Shown: positions 18,385 to 27,531, counted from the first letter of the stretch. The stretch is 64,000 nucleotides of DNA from Niabella sp. (GCF_030150205.1 NZ_JASLGT010000014.1:1-64000); one strand, 5' to 3'. The notes: a model not told the origin generated them from the sequence alone. A program made the numbers and translations.

Positions 18385-20160
18385 ATGAGCATTGTAGATA
18401 CGTTGAGACCGATTGTTGCGGACGCATTAAAAGCATTATATCAAATAGATCTGACGCCCTCGTCGATCGCTATAAACAGTACCAAGCCCGAATTTGAAGG
18501 TGATTATACCGTTGTTCTGTTTTCCTTTATCAAGGAACTGAAGAAGAAACCCGAAGAGCTGGGTGCTGAAATGGGACAATACCTGGTGAACCGTCATCCG
18601 GACCTGATCGACTCGTTTAACGTGATCAAGGGGTTCCTGAACCTGAGCATCGCCGGAAATTTCTGGACGGCGTTCCTGAATGATAACTATAAGGATCCCT
18701 TCTCCAATAAGGAGCCCCGGCAGGCTTCTAAAGTAATGGTGGAATATTCATCTCCCAATACCAACAAACCCCTGCACCTGGGGCATTTGCGAAACAATTT
18801 CCTGGGATGGTCCATTGCTGAGATCCTGAAAGCAACAGGCAGCGAAATCAGAAAATGCTGTATTTCCAACGACCGGGGTATTCATATTTCCAAATCGATG
18901 GTGGCCTGGCAGCTTTACGGCAATGGAGCCACACCGGAGTCTACCGGCATTAAAGGCGATCACCTGGTAGGCGACTACTATGTAATGTTTGGCGTAAAAC
19001 ACAAAGAGCAGATGGCGGAACTCATCGAAAAAGGGATGAGCAAGGAAGAAGCAGAAAAGCATGCACCGATTATGAAAGCCGCACAGCAAATGCTGGTGGA
19101 TTGGGAAGATGGCAAGCCGGAAGTAATAGCACTCTGGAAACAAATGAACAGCTGGGTATATGCGGGGTTTGATCAAACCTACAAACGCATCGGAACCGAT
19201 TTTGATAAGATCTACTATGAAAGTGATACCTATATACTGGGCAAACAATTTGTAGAGGAAGGCCTGCAAGATGGTGTATTCTTTAAAAAAGAAGACGGCA
19301 GTGTGTGGATCGATCTTACCGCTGAAGGACTGGATGAAAAACTGGTGCTGCGGAAAGACGGTACCGCCGTTTATATTACGCAGGACCTGGGGCTGGCGGA
19401 TGAAAAATACAAGGACTTCCCTTATGATCAAAGCATCTACGTCATTGCCGATGAACAGAACTATCACATGAAGGTATTGCAGCTCATCCTGCAAAAACTC
19501 AATAAGCCCTATGCCGGCGGTATTTATCATATGAGCTATGGGATGGTGGAATTACCCAGCGGGCGTATGAAAACCCGGGAAGGCACCGTGGTGGATGCCG
19601 ATGACCTGCTGGATGAGCTGGTAAACGTAGCGGCGGCTAAAACAGAAGAACTGGGCAAAGTGAAAGACTTCTCCGAAACGGAGCTTAAAGAACTCTATGA
19701 TACCATTGCACTGGGTGCATTGAAATTCTTCCTCCTCCGGGTGGATCCCAAAAAACGGATGATCTTTAATCCTGAAGAAAGTATCGACTTCCAGGGCTTT
19801 ACCGGTCCGTTTATCCAGTATACGCATGCGCGGATCCGGTCCATTTTGCGGAATGAGCCGCTGGCCGCAGGCATTGCTGATCCGGAGCAACTGGAACCCC
19901 TGGAAAAAGAGCTGATCATTTTGCTGGAGCAGTTCCAAACCCAGGTGCAGCAGGCTGCCGGAGAACACAATCCTTCCCTGCTGGCTATTTACGCGTTTAG
20001 CGTGGCAAAATTGTTTAACAGTTTCTATACGGCCCATTCCGTACGCAATGCGGAAACTCCGGAAAAGAAAAACCTGCGGCTCAAGATCTGTACGCTTGCG
20101 GCGGCCACCATCGCAGCTTCTATGGGATTACTGGGCATCCGGGTACCGGAACGGATGTAG
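18385..20160 (+). CDS. argS: Arginine--tRNA ligase
   Basis: 591 residues from the ATG at 18385. The frame runs 47 codons further upstream into the divergent GtrA gene, but the family begins with the short MSIVDTLRPIVADAL helix that leads into the Add-1 domain, so the internal start is used. The class I HIGH motif appears as HLGH at 131-134 (YSSPNTNKPLHLGH), and the KMSKS region is replaced by GRMKTREG, as is usual in ArgRS. The C-terminal anticodon-binding helical domain ends LLGIRVPERM. It charges tRNA-Arg in the cytoplasm. Confidence 0.97.
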   Translation: MSIVDTLRPIVADALKALYQIDLTPSSIAINSTKPEFEGDYTVVLFSFIKELKKKPEELGAEMGQYLVNRHPDLIDSFNVIKGFLNLSIAGNFWTAFLNDNYKDPFSNKEPRQASKVMVEYSSPNTNKPLHLGHLRNNFLGWSIAEILKATGSEIRKCCISNDRGIHISKSMVAWQLYGNGATPESTGIKGDHLVGDYYVMFGVKHKEQMAELIEKGMSKEEAEKHAPIMKAAQQMLVDWEDGKPEVIALWKQMNSWVYAGFDQTYKRIGTDFDKIYYESDTYILGKQFVEEGLQDGVFFKKEDGSVWIDLTAEGLDEKLVLRKDGTAVYITQDLGLADEKYKDFPYDQSIYVIADEQNYHMKVLQLILQKLNKPYAGGIYHMSYGMVELPSGRMKTREGTVVDADDLLDELVNVAAAKTEELGKVKDFSETELKELYDTIALGALKFFLLRVDPKKRMIFNPEESIDFQGFTGPFIQYTHARIRSILRNEPLAAGIADPEQLEPLEKELIILLEQFQTQVQQAAGEHNPSLLAIYAFSVAKLFNSFYTAHSVRNAETPEKKNLRLKICTLAAATIAASMGLLGIRVPERM

Positions 20161-20167
20161 GCCATAA

Positions 20168-20273
20168 TTAACCGCAGCGCACGCAAAGGTTTCCGCAAGG
20201 TTCGTTAAGATTTTTATAGCAGGGTTTCTCCCGTTGCGGATCATTGCGGATGCCTTGCGTACATGGCGGTTAA
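20168..20273. repeat. TTAACCGC-family inverted-end element, copy 1
   Basis: 106 bases starting TTAACCGC and ending GCGGTTAA. The termini pair over about 21 bases (TTAACCGC-N5-ACGCAA against the complement of TTGCGT-N5-GCGGTTAA). Its complement matches 54058-54161 along most of the length, sharing GCAACGGGAGA and TGCTATAAAAA, and its right half matches 38951-38990 (CGTTGCGGAT, then CCTTGCG, then GCGGTTAA). Confidence 0.8.
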
Positions 20274-20286
20274 AATATAATTGTAA

Positions 20287-20918
20287 TGCCTCAGTGGCTT
20301 TTCCTGTATCGATGCATAGATTTCACGCGGAGACGCAAAGGAGCAACGACGCAGCGGCTCTTGCCATCATCTTCGTGGTTCTTTGAGCCTTAGCGCCTTC
20401 GTGGCAGCATTCCATCGCAATAAAAGTAATACGCTGTATTTCTGTGCCTCAGTGGCTTTTCCTGTATCGATGCATAGATTTCACGCGGAGACGCAAAGGA
20501 GCAACGACGCAGCGGCTCTTTCCATCATCTTCGTCGTTCTTTGTGCCTTAGCGTCTTCGTGGCAGCATTTCATCGCAATAAAAGTAATACGCTGTATTTC
20601 TGTGCCTCAGTGGCGTTTCCTGTATCGATGCATAGATCTCACGCGGAAGACGCAAAGGAGCAACGACGCAGCGGCTCTTTCTATCATCTTTGTGGTTCTT
20701 GTGCCTTAGCGCCTTCGTGGCAGCATTTCATCGCAATAAAAGTAATACGCTGTATTTCTGTGCCTCAGTGGCTTTTCCTGTATCGATGCATAGATCTCAC
20801 GCGGAAGACGCAAAGGAGCAACGACGCAGCGGCTCTTTCCATCATCTTCGTGGTTCTTTGAGCCTTAGCGCCTTCGTGGCAGCATTCCATCGCAATAAAA
20901 GCAATCCCCTTGCACCTC
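20287..20918. repeat. Tandem array: four copies of a 158-bp unit plus a degenerate fragment
   Basis: Units start at 20287, 20445, 20603 and 20761, each with TGCCTCAGTGGC, then CGATGCATAGAT, ACGCAAAGGAGCAACGACGC, a CATCTTCGTGGTTCTTTG-like stretch, CCTTAGCG, CTTCGTGGCAGCATT and AAAAGTAATACGCTGTATTT. A fifth, decayed start (TGCACCTCAGTAGC) is at 20911. Copies differ at only a few positions, so amplification was recent. As 158 is not a multiple of three the reading frame rotates between copies, confirming it is not coding. Confidence 0.92.
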
Positions 20919-21010
20919 AGTAGCTCCTCAAACGAATTGTTAACAACATTTAACGACCCACCCCAGCAATATTTTTTTATAAACGGAGTCATACAGGAAA
21001 ATATTTCCGC

Positions 21011-21850
21011 ATGCGCAAACAACTGTTCCTGGCTGCAATACCCGCACTCTTTTTAGGATCCTGTTCCGGCAGCAAAGTGCTTCCGGCAGAGTCGCTGCAT
21101 ATGGATGCGGCCACTACCCGGGATTACCCCTCCAGGTTTTATGATGATCATACCCAGATCCGCTACGATTTCCGTAACGACAACCAGTACCTGTATGTGA
21201 TCCTGGAAACCGACAATCCTTCCGCCCGGATGCGCATGCTCCGTGAGGGCGTAAAAATATACTTCGCGCCCACCGGGTCAAAATCAGAAGCAAGGCTGGT
21301 TGAATATCCCTTTCATCCGGATACTGAAAAAGCCCCATCAGATCAGCACCGTGCCGCCGGTGCGCCCCGGCAACCGGAAGCAGGAGTGCAACGAACCGAT
21401 GAACGTGACTATACTTCGTTTTATAAACAGGCCCGGGTTACCCGCAATGGAAAGACGGAACTGGTAGACGCAACCACTGCAACACCAGGCCTGCTCCATT
21501 TTAAAGCGGCCAATGATGCAGACGGATTTTTCCGGTATATGGTATCCATTCCAAAAAGCCAGCTTGCCATCAATAAAGACCACACGGTTATTGGCATCCG
21601 GATCCCTGAAATGAAGCAGGGCCCTGGTACTTACTCCGGCCGTGGCGAGGCCACTACCCATATGAGCGCCGGCGGCGGCGGACGTGGTGGTAGTATGCAT
21701 GGCGGCGGTGGCGGCGGCATGCGTGGAAAAGGGGGCATGTACGGCGGAGGTATGCATAACCGCAGCGCCGAAGGCAGTAATCCAAATCATAGCAAGGATG
21801 ATGTAAGCGGTAAGGTAGACTGGTGGTATAAGATCGGGCTTGTATCCTGA
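21011..21850 (+). CDS. Hypothetical lipoprotein with Gly/Met/His-rich tail
   Basis: 279 residues. MRKQLFLAAIPALFLGSC is a type II signal with lipobox Cys18. A globular part follows (about 35-200), including IRYDFRNDNQYLYVILETDN and AKVYF-like strands (EGVKIYFAPTGSKSE), reminiscent of a sugar-binding or DOMON-like beta-sandwich, but this is only a resemblance. From about residue 212 to 255 the chain becomes low complexity, rich in Gly with regularly placed Met and His (SMHGGGGGGMRGKGGMYGGG). Such a tail might bind metal or be a surface spacer. It stands alone after the tandem repeat array. Confidence 0.8.
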   Translation: MRKQLFLAAIPALFLGSCSGSKVLPAESLHMDAATTRDYPSRFYDDHTQIRYDFRNDNQYLYVILETDNPSARMRMLREGVKIYFAPTGSKSEARLVEYPFHPDTEKAPSDQHRAAGAPRQPEAGVQRTDERDYTSFYKQARVTRNGKTELVDATTATPGLLHFKAANDADGFFRYMVSIPKSQLAINKDHTVIGIRIPEMKQGPGTYSGRGEATTHMSAGGGGRGGSMHGGGGGGMRGKGGMYGGGMHNRSAEGSNPNHSKDDVSGKVDWWYKIGLVS

Positions 21851-21990
21851 CAGGTCACCCGCTCCCAGATCGCAAATTGCCAATAAAGGCTTCCATTGTC
21901 TATTGATGACAAATCAGACCTTTGATTCGTTCCTACTGGTAACCATAGCATATTTGTCAGCTGTCAATCCAGGGATACGATGCGCCCGTT

Positions 21991-22674
21991 TTATCCTTTC
22001 AGCAACCGGATCAGTTCTTCCACACCCGCTGTAGCCGGCTTCTCAATGGCATGCAGGTTGGGAAGCGGTCGCAATGCGGGAATGGAGGTATCAATGATGT
22101 ATTTCGGAATATTATCCGCTACATAATCAATCAGCCCCGCCGCAGGATATACGAGCATGGAAGTTCCGATCACCACAAAAATATCCGCTGCTGCCGCAAG
22201 CCGGGACGCCGGTGCAATCATGGGCACCGCTTCACCAAACCACACAATATCCGGCCGGAGCTGACTTCCGTCCGGAGCCTTATCACCCAAACGGATATCA
22301 CCCCGGATCTCATAAGAAGGTTTATGTAACCGTTCGCTCCGCATTTTAAAGATCTCTCCATGCAGGTGCAATACCCGGGTAGATCCTCCCCGCTCATGCA
22401 GGTCATCGATATTTTGAGTAATGATATGCACTTCATAATCCGCTTCCAGGGCTGCCAGGCCATAATGCGCCGCATTGGGTTGTACATCTGCTACGTTCTT
22501 CCGGCGCATATTGTAAAAATCCAGCACCAGTCCGGGATCTTTTATCCAGCCCTCCGGCGATGCTACCTCCATTACATCATATCCCTCCCACAGTCCGTCA
22601 CTATCACGAAAGGTTTTGAGACCGCTTTCGGCACTGATGCCCGCCCCTGTTAATACAACCAGTTTCTTTTTCAT
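21991..22674 (-). CDS. NAD-dependent protein deacylase of the SIR2 family (SIRT5/CobB type)
   Basis: 227 residues, a compact sirtuin. Seen are the NAD motif TGAGISAESGLKTFRD (9-24), QNID at 87-90 and catalytic His105 in LHGEIF. Tyr54 and Arg57 (YNMR) match the YxxR pair that selects succinyl or malonyl lysine in class III sirtuins. The protein contains no cysteine at all, so the usual four-cysteine zinc module is missing. It should remove acyl groups from lysines in the cytoplasm, producing O-acyl-ADP-ribose and nicotinamide. No partner gene is adjacent. Confidence 0.92.
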   Translation of the reverse strand: MKKKLVVLTGAGISAESGLKTFRDSDGLWEGYDVMEVASPEGWIKDPGLVLDFYNMRRKNVADVQPNAAHYGLAALEADYEVHIITQNIDDLHERGGSTRVLHLHGEIFKMRSERLHKPSYEIRGDIRLGDKAPDGSQLRPDIVWFGEAVPMIAPASRLAAAADIFVVIGTSMLVYPAAGLIDYVADNIPKYIIDTSIPALRPLPNLHAIEKPATAGVEELIRLLKG

Positions 22675-22851
22675 CCTGCAGCACTTTTACAGGATACAAA
22701 ATAACGGCTCTTTGGCAAAAAATAAAAGCGGCGGAATCAAAAGTTCTTTAAAACGGATCAACATGCTTCCTCTGCAACAAGCAGCATGCCGTTCGATTTT
22801 TAAACGGGTATGCATACAGCCGCTTTAAACCTCGCTCAGCCAACAATATCC

Positions 22852-24414
22852 TTAATCACTCCTGGCCATTTCATCATTACGCAACGCCGCGCCCTTTTTC
22901 ACCAGCGTTATAAATTCCGCCCGGTAGCCATTTTTATCGGCTCCCAAAGCCCCGGCAGCCAGGTCAAGTACCTGCTGATAACTGGAATTTTGTTTAAACC
23001 CAGAATTCCGCAGCAAGAGTCCGAACTCCGCAACCGCTGCTGCAAAACGGAAATGATCAGTAGTTTTCCCAGTGGCTGTTATATGGCCTTCAACCGGAAC
23101 GGTAATCAATTTGCTCCGGTCCGCATCCACCTCCTTATAGCGCAGTTTCAATGTAAGCATCTCTGCCGGCGCCGGAGCAGCCGTTTGAGCGGGGGCTGCC
23201 TGGTATTTCAGATCATCTACGGGTTTTTCAAATGCATTCTTTACCCCCGGTGGTATTACTTCGTACAAAGCCGTAACCGTATGGCCGCTACCAATTTCCC
23301 CGGCGTCTTTTTCATCATCATTAAAGTCTTCCTTCTTCAGCATCCGGTTCTCATACCCGATCAGGCGGTAGGCCTGCACAATAGCGGGATTGAATTCCAC
23401 CTGTATTTTTACGTCTTTGGCAATGGCAAACAGGGTTCCGCCAAATTCGCTGATCAACACTTTCTGTGCTTCACGGATATTATCGATATAAGCATGATTG
23501 CCATTTCCTTTATCGGCCAGTTCCTGCATTTTATGATCCTGGTAATCGCCCCTGCCAAATCCCAGTACCGATAAAAAAACACCACTCTTCCGCTTTTCCT
23601 CAACCAAACGTACCAGCGCATCCTCACTGCTTTCCCCTACGTTAAAATCACCATCGGTGGCCAGCAGGATCCGGTTATTCCCTTTTTCGATGAAATTTTC
23701 CTTAGCCACCTGGTAGGCCAGTTGTATGCCCGCTCCACCCGCCGTGGAACCCCCTGCTTCCAGTTCAGCGATCGCTGCCCGGATCCGCGCTTTTTGTTCA
23801 CCGCTGGTGGAGGGTAATACCAAACCGGCATTCCCGGCATACGTAACGATCGCCACGCGGTCATCCGGACGCAGGTTATCTGTAAGCAGCAGCATCGATT
23901 TTTTCAGCAAGGGTAATTTATCTTCATCCTGCATAGAGCCCGAAACATCAATCAGGAAAACCAGGTTGGAGGGCGGCAGGGCTCCCTGGGGAATTTCCCG
24001 GCCCTTGATACCAATATGCACCAGCTGGTGTTCTGTATTCCAGGGACATGCTGAAACTTCTGTAATAACATTGAACGGATCCCCGTTTTGAGGAGGCGCA
24101 TAATCATAATCAAAATAATTGATCATTTCCTCCACCCGTACCGCTCCGGCCGGAGGATGCACCCCATCATTGATAAACCTGCGTACATTGCTATATGCCG
24201 CTTTATCTACATCAATGGAAAAAGTGGATAGCGGATGCGCTTTTGCGGTCTGAAATGTGTTCTCCTCTATAGAAGCATAACCTTCGGTGTTAAAAGCGCT
24301 TTCCGCCTGAACCGGTGCCGCAGTTGTTAACATTTCCGTCGACTGATGACGGCCGCCGTTACAGGCAAATAGGATCCAGGGCAATATCGCTATTGCAAAA
24401 AAAAGGCGTTTCAT
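22852..24414 (-). CDS. YfbK-like von Willebrand factor A domain lipoprotein
   Basis: 520 residues with lipobox Cys18 (WILFAC). An N-terminal domain typical of YfbK proteins (PLSTFSIDVDKAAYSNVRRF, then VRVEEMINYFDYDY) is followed by a vWA domain with an intact MIDAS motif (FLIDVSGSM), then a C-terminal domain of the DUF3520 type (TLKLRYKEVDADRSKLITVP). vWA domains bind divalent metal and mediate protein contacts at the envelope; a specific role is unknown. It lies 35 bases after the small lipoprotein gene at 24450-25136, probably as the second gene of an operon. Confidence 0.88.
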   Translation of the reverse strand: MKRLFFAIAILPWILFACNGGRHQSTEMLTTAAPVQAESAFNTEGYASIEENTFQTAKAHPLSTFSIDVDKAAYSNVRRFINDGVHPPAGAVRVEEMINYFDYDYAPPQNGDPFNVITEVSACPWNTEHQLVHIGIKGREIPQGALPPSNLVFLIDVSGSMQDEDKLPLLKKSMLLLTDNLRPDDRVAIVTYAGNAGLVLPSTSGEQKARIRAAIAELEAGGSTAGGAGIQLAYQVAKENFIEKGNNRILLATDGDFNVGESSEDALVRLVEEKRKSGVFLSVLGFGRGDYQDHKMQELADKGNGNHAYIDNIREAQKVLISEFGGTLFAIAKDVKIQVEFNPAIVQAYRLIGYENRMLKKEDFNDDEKDAGEIGSGHTVTALYEVIPPGVKNAFEKPVDDLKYQAAPAQTAAPAPAEMLTLKLRYKEVDADRSKLITVPVEGHITATGKTTDHFRFAAAVAEFGLLLRNSGFKQNSSYQQVLDLAAGALGADKNGYRAEFITLVKKGAALRNDEMARSD

Positions 24415-24449
24415 AAAAAGAATTTAGAAATTAATAATTGATTGCTGTT

Positions 24450-25136
24450 TTACTTTTTAAGAGCAGGTATGGATCCTTCGCTGTTAACAGTAACCCGTTT
24501 TCGTATAAAGGTTCGTCCATTTATAAAGCCCCCCTCTTTTATAAATTCGCTGAGCGCTTCCTTACCGGGACTTACCCGCAATGGTTTTGCAGAATCGCTT
24601 GGGGCTCCGGTGATGGCTTCCATCATTTTCACCTCATTCTTTGTACTGATCTTCCGGATATTCAATACCCCGTTCCTGACGGTAAGCTTTTGTACACTCC
24701 AGCTGCTGTCTTCCCGCGGCCGGTTTAGAAAATACTGTTGCTGATACGTTTTCAGTACATCGTTCTTTTTCAGATTTAAAAGCGTATCTCTGAATACATA
24801 GCCGGTAAATAACGAATCGCCGGCCTTCCGGACCGGGTACCGTTCATTTGTTTGAGTATTAAAAAGGGTATCGCCGTTGATCATCTCGTGTGGTAACAGC
24901 TCCCTATAACTAAGCGTATCGCTCAGCGTGTCTCTTGCAACTACATAATAGGCGGATACGGCCAGTACCGTTCCTTTATCGTGATCCAGGAATGTTCCGG
25001 TGAGGCTATCGGGCACCTGGCCCAATGCTGGTTCTCCGCCTGGCTGTGTTTCAGAAAAGGTAACCGTAGCAGGATCACATGCTGCAAGGCAGACAATAAG
25101 AAGCCCTATTGTTGCTATTTTATCAACAATGCTCAT
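24450..25136 (-). CDS. Hypothetical lipoprotein
   Basis: 228 residues, with a lipoprotein signal ending CLAAC (Cys20). The mature chain is polar, with strand-like segments (GTVLAVSAYYVVARDTLSD, then SLFTGYVFRDTLLNLKK) and no membrane span. No family recognised. It precedes the YfbK-like lipoprotein by 35 bases on the same strand and is likely cotranscribed, so the two may work together at the envelope. Confidence 0.75.
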   Translation of the reverse strand: MSIVDKIATIGLLIVCLAACDPATVTFSETQPGGEPALGQVPDSLTGTFLDHDKGTVLAVSAYYVVARDTLSDTLSYRELLPHEMINGDTLFNTQTNERYPVRKAGDSLFTGYVFRDTLLNLKKNDVLKTYQQQYFLNRPREDSSWSVQKLTVRNGVLNIRKISTKNEVKMMEAITGAPSDSAKPLRVSPGKEALSEFIKEGGFINGRTFIRKRVTVNSEGSIPALKK

Positions 25137-25547
25137 TGTATTTTTTTTATAGTTTTTTAGAAATGGTGTGGCCAGAAATCAGTTGACATGAGACTCCGGA
25201 AATCCCAGGCGCGCGTTTTTGGATTACACTTGTTTATGGTTCTGTTTGCATCCCTGTTAAAGCCGGTTATTGCTGCTTACAGGCCTGCTGCTTTATCGTT
25301 AAGCGTGCTGCAGCGCGCTTCTCATCTTAATACTGATCTGCAAAAAAAGTAACCATATTACTAATGTTAATAAATATTAAAAAGGCGCCTGATATATCAG
25401 GAGCCTCAAACATTTTGAAACGAGCAGGTATACCTGAATCGTTGAAATTCTGAAACAGGAATCGATCCCCGAACAACGGCTTCAGGATGACCATAAATGA
25501 TTTTGAAATCTGCCTCCCGGCATTCGATGGCCATCGGGCATTTGCTT
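25137..25547. other. Intergenic region, holds one terminator
   Basis: 411 bases between two minus-strand genes. A terminator-like palindrome lies at 25379-25405. The remainder, next to the start at 25136, should contain the promoter of the two-lipoprotein operon. No gene or further repeat was recognised. Confidence 0.6.
25379..25405 (-). terminator. Probable intrinsic terminator
   Basis: GGCGCCTGATATATCAGGAGCC is cited here by its ends: GGC-x-CCTGAT pairs with ATCAGG-x-GCC (one mismatch), and the minus strand continues with five T. It probably ends the transcript of the coiled-coil gene at 25548-26351, about 145 bases upstream. Confidence 0.6.
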
Positions 25548-26351
25548 TTATACGGCTACGATCCTGCCGGAGGTTATTTTACGTTTAAGAAAATAGTGCC
25601 GGTATTTTTCGCTGGTTTCCGGTGATTGTTTTGCGCCATTAATGTAGAGTTCGCCGTTGATGAACTGGATCCGGTTGCCGGGACCTTTATCAATCAGCCC
25701 GTCCCGTTCCATTTCCTGGTAAGCATCTTTAAGTTGCTGCAATTGACCGCGGGTTTTTATCAGCTCATCAGGAATCCCTGGCTTTATTTGCCGCATTTCG
25801 GCGTTTAACTGCTGCTGCTGAATCTTCAAATCCCTGCCGGCCGCCTCCAGTTGCCCCTTTAACTGGTTTAACCGGATATCTTTTAATGCCGCGTTAATCG
25901 CTTGTTTTAATTGTTCGGGATCTATGTTTTTTACGGATTCCATTGCGCACGAAAGTTCCCGCTCCATCTTTAACTTATCAATGCCGGCCATCGCCGTTTC
26001 TATATCTTTATTGATTTGTTCAAAGTTGATCTTTTTTATCGCTGCAGCTGTTGTGGCCTGAATTTTTGCAAGATCCGCTTTGGATAATGCATCCGCCACC
26101 TGCCGCCGGATATCCGTATTAATATTCCGCAGGGCACCGCTCTGTACCCGGATCTGCTCATCTATATAGTTTAATGCAGCATCCAGCCGGCCCGTTTCAA
26201 ATTCAGTTATCGCCGGTATGGTATCGCTATTAAAAGGAAAGCCCGGATCCGGTTTGCTCTCCGGCTTCAATGGTGTAAAGGACAATGCGGCTACGCAGGC
26301 AAGCAACAGCAGCGGCCATACAGCTGTCCGCAAAATAGATCTCTTTTTCAT
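25548..26351 (-). CDS. Hypothetical exported or anchored coiled-coil protein
   Basis: 267 residues. A hydrophobic N-terminal segment (about 8-27, VWPLLLLACVAALSF) acts as a signal or anchor. Most of the remainder is helical with heptad-like spacing (ALNYIDEQIRVQSGALRNI, TAMAGIDKLKMERELSCAME, RDLKIQQQQLNAEMRQIK), indicating a long coiled coil. The end has a short strand pair (NRIQFINGELYINGAKQ) as often found in anti-sigma-like or M56-associated Bacteroidota proteins, but neither a sigma factor nor a peptidase gene is adjacent. Function unknown. Confidence 0.75.
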   Translation of the reverse strand: MKKRSILRTAVWPLLLLACVAALSFTPLKPESKPDPGFPFNSDTIPAITEFETGRLDAALNYIDEQIRVQSGALRNINTDIRRQVADALSKADLAKIQATTAAAIKKINFEQINKDIETAMAGIDKLKMERELSCAMESVKNIDPEQLKQAINAALKDIRLNQLKGQLEAAGRDLKIQQQQLNAEMRQIKPGIPDELIKTRGQLQQLKDAYQEMERDGLIDKGPGNRIQFINGELYINGAKQSPETSEKYRHYFLKRKITSGRIVAV

Positions 26352-26602
26352 TAGTTGGGTTTTAAAACAAGAAATTTAACGAAGTTCTTCGTAGCTAAAG
26401 TACGAACAGATACGTAACAACCGGTGTTAATGAAATGATAATTTATTTTGGAAATAAACGCCTCCCCTTTTACATTTTGTTCTCACAGAAAACACGGACC
26501 AGCGCAGATTGTCTTAACGTAAGATGGCTTACACCCGGGGACAAAATGCTCCTGGATGTTTTTGTGTGTCATCAGCACAATCTCCTGAAGCAGTTCCAGC
26601 CG

Positions 26603-27478
26603 TCAGATCCGCCTTAAAAGCACCTGCCAGGCCTTACCCGAAGCTCCTTCCCGGAGCAGCCGCTGCGCGTATTGATGAATAGCCCGGACCTGCTCCTCGC
26701 TGTTTTCATACTGCAGCAGCCCAGCCAATGTATCATCGGTAAAGGTTGGATCCGCAGCCGGTACCTGCGTAATATTTGCCAGCATTCCAAGATCATTTCC
26801 GGTAAGTACCCCGCTGTTGCGGATGGCCTCCGGCAATGCGTCGATCCCAATGCCCAATTGCGTATTGGGTTTTTCTACCTCGAAAAGATTATCGGGCGTT
26901 ACCCGGCAATACCAGTTGCCCCCTAACCGCGCCACATGATGCAGTTTGCGTTGATCAACCCGGTTACTGCCATCTAAAATGGATGGGTCGATATGCAGCA
27001 GGCATACCTCGCAAATGACCAGGTTGCCTGCTCCGCCGGTACTGCCCAGCGATTTTACTTCCAGTACGCGGCATTCCATTTTGGCCTTGCTCTCTTTAAC
27101 CAGGGGCGGACGGATCAGCTGCGACTGTTCCATTGTAAAACCGGCTTTTGCAAACTCATTGGTATTTTTGGGGTATTCGCAGCTGGCAAGCGAAACCTGC
27201 TGTACCATATCTGCATCTACAATATTAATGGCTACTTCCGGTACCTCCAGTATATTTTGAAGTGTATGTTTGGTGGTATTATCGCGCACCCTGCGGGAAG
27301 GGCTGAAAACCACTACCGGCGGATTTGTTGAAAACAGATTAAAAAAACTAAAGGGGCTCAGGTTTATATTCCCCTCCCGGTCTACCGTGCTGGCAAAGCA
27401 AATAGGCCTTGGAGCAATGATGTGTTGCAGATAATGCTGGGTTTCCAGCGTTGTTAACGTTTTTAAATCAAATACCAT
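26603..27478 (-). CDS. Flavin reductase family protein (DIM6/NTAB-like)
   Basis: 291 residues. The FMN-binding split-barrel is evident from APRPICFASTVDREGNINLS (about 22-41), then SFFNLFSTNPPVVVFSPSRR and EVAINIVDADMVQQVSL. Family members reduce flavin with NAD(P)H or act as flavoproteins with unknown substrates. The gene sits at the head of the aromatic amino acid block, just past the GxxExxY element, and on the same strand; it may supply reduced flavin or be an unrelated neighbour. The C-terminal 70 residues extend beyond the usual domain and are helical. Confidence 0.85.
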   Translation of the reverse strand: MVFDLKTLTTLETQHYLQHIIAPRPICFASTVDREGNINLSPFSFFNLFSTNPPVVVFSPSRRVRDNTTKHTLQNILEVPEVAINIVDADMVQQVSLASCEYPKNTNEFAKAGFTMEQSQLIRPPLVKESKAKMECRVLEVKSLGSTGGAGNLVICEVCLLHIDPSILDGSNRVDQRKLHHVARLGGNWYCRVTPDNLFEVEKPNTQLGIGIDALPEAIRNSGVLTGNDLGMLANITQVPAADPTFTDDTLAGLLQYENSEEQVRAIHQYAQRLLREGASGKAWQVLLRRI

Positions 27479-27490
27479 ATAAGATCATTT

Positions 27491-27531
27491 TTCAACCGCG
27501 GAGAATAAAAGCCGCAGTGTTTCGCGGAGAT
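27491..27531 (-). repeat. Left inverted terminus of the GxxExxY unit
   Basis: The plus strand reads TTCAACCGCGGAGAA and ends GCGGAGAT at 27531, overlapping the first base of the GxxExxY stop codon. It is the inverted partner of 27972-28013. The ends (AACCGCGGAGAA and GCGGAGAT) are conserved, the middle less so. Confidence 0.8.

Larger units (their letters stand above)
20161..21010. repeat. 850-base repeat-filled intergenic region after argS
   Basis: The gap holds a TTAACCGC-type palindromic element (20168-20273) followed by the 158-bp tandem array (20287-20918), then about 90 bases of promoter space before the lipoprotein gene. The frames of 77-108 codons in it simply read through the repeat units and are not genes. 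Confidence 0.85.

Noticed and set aside
20287..20918. Possible CRISPR array
   Set aside because: The units are 158 bases without unique spacers, copies are near identical along their whole length, and no cas genes are present.
20383..20923. Three overlapping plus-strand frames of 77-108 codons and one minus-strand frame
   Set aside because: They read through the 158-bp tandem repeat in rotating frames and contain repeated peptide blocks only because the DNA repeats.
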